Origin: an uncultured Collinsella sp. | Lineage (GTDB): Bacteria; Actinomycetota; Coriobacteriia; Coriobacteriales; Coriobacteriaceae | Length of the DNA: 6,092 nucleotides | Assembly (NCBI GenBank): GCA_958439775.1 | Contig: CAUBWQ010000062.1 | Location: forward strand, 1-6,092 | Direction: 5' to 3' | Notes under the pieces: generated by a model | Told to the model about the DNA's origin: nothing | Databases searched by the model: none | The model's input: the letters and a program-made list of their open reading frames with translations, nothing else | In this document: positions 5,648-6,092 of the stretch, piece by piece | Layout of the letters: each line of letters starts with the position of its first letter | How positions within the stretch are numbered: position 1 is the first letter of the stretch | Position numbers and translations under genes: made by a program

Positions 5648-6092
5648 ATGCGTAATTCTGTATCTGACGTCACCGACGCCGAGATTCTGGACGAGACCCG
5701 CGAGGCCATGACCCAGGCTGCCTTCGATGCCGCCGATGAGGCCAATGCCGCCCAGGCCGTCGAGTCCGCTACCGAGAGCCTGCCCGCCTTTGACGAGCTG
5801 GGCCTCTCCGACGAGATGCTTCGTGCTATCGAGAACCTGGGCTACACGGCGCCCACGCCCGTGCAGGCCGGCTCGATCCCCGTAGTGCTCGAGGGCCGTG
5901 ACCTGCTTGCCGCCGCTCAGACCGGCACCGGCAAGACGGCTGCCTTTTTGCTGCCGACCATGAACAATCTGGAGCACATCGCTCCTCCCAAACCCGTGCG
6001 CGAGCGCGGCGGCCGCAACCGCCGTCGCGGTGTTAAAAAGCCCGAGGGCAACGGCCGCGGCCCCGTGATGCTCGTCATCACCCCCACGCGCG
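5648..6092 (+). CDS. DEAD-box RNA helicase, N-terminal 148 residues (cut by window edge)
   Basis: ATP-dependent RNA helicase, cytoplasmic, with likely roles in RNA unwinding, ribosome assembly or decay. An acidic, alanine-rich extension (1-46) precedes the Q motif: F49, GL at 52-53, GYTAPTPVQ ending at Q73. Motif I (Walker A) is AQTGTGKT at 90-97, and motif Ia begins with TPTR (145-148) at the window edge. DEAD, SAT and the second RecA domain lie beyond it. Between motifs I and Ia there is a basic, Gly/Arg-rich insert (about 112-138) that is longer than in typical RhlE/CsdA-like proteins. The ATG at 5648 has AAGGA (5633-5637) 10 nt upstream. It is divergent from the FHA gene. Which DEAD-box subgroup it belongs to cannot be decided from this part. 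Confidence 0.95.
   Translation, partial: MRNSVSDVTDAEILDETREAMTQAAFDAADEANAAQAVESATESLPAFDELGLSDEMLRAIENLGYTAPTPVQAGSIPVVLEGRDLLAAAQTGTGKTAAFLLPTMNNLEHIAPPKPVRERGGRNRRRGVKKPEGNGRGPVMLVITPTR

Noticed and set aside
5389..5977. Two minus-strand open frames across the helicase leader and N-terminus
   Set aside because: They are antisense to the clear Q motif and Walker A of the helicase and have no initiation signal.

Overview
The window looks like chromosomal DNA from a high-GC Gram-positive gut bacterium of the Coriobacteriia, most like Collinsella. This is an inference from GC-rich third codon positions, the helicase sequence style, an HRDxSP-type kinase and a DUF6273-like domain; no 16S or marker search was possible. 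Four protein genes are supported. Three lie on the minus strand and one on the plus strand.

Layout. (1) 2-1252, minus: the first 417 residues of a copper-type P1B ATPase, cut by the left window edge. A GC-box palindrome typical of CsoR operators lies in its promoter. Its membrane metal motif reads Cys-Thr-Cys where the family has Cys-Pro-Cys. (2) 1253-1840: a 588-nt non-coding stretch holding five tandem copies of a 57-nt palindromic element. (3) 1841-3925, minus: a transmembrane Ser/Thr protein kinase with an outside domain resembling DUF6273. (4) 3926-4096: a 171-nt leader or attenuator region with two mutually exclusive hairpins and a separate long inverted repeat. (5) 4097-5059, minus: a protein with an unrecognised N-terminal region and a C-terminal FHA (phosphothreonine-binding) domain. 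(6) 5060-5647: a second 588-nt non-coding stretch between divergent genes, holding two more copies of the 57-nt element and a candidate promoter on each side. (7) 5648-6092, plus: the N-terminal part of a DEAD-box RNA helicase, cut by the right edge.

How the genes fit together. The FHA protein and the kinase are adjacent and co-oriented, and probably form a signalling pair: the kinase senses something outside the cell through its C-terminal domain and phosphorylates threonines inside, and the FHA domain reads phosphothreonine. The hairpins between them suggest that kinase expression is set separately from, or attenuated relative to, the FHA gene. The copper ATPase and the helicase are functionally separate neighbours.

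The most unusual content is the repeat family. All seven copies are exactly 57 nt: two 16-nt inverted arms (consensus GTCTCGATCTGTAACA and its complement) around a loop of exactly 25 nt. The loop has fixed positions that give every copy the same orientation. Copies are spaced 80-81 nt apart, and the two arrays flank the kinase/FHA gene pair. I do not recognise this family.
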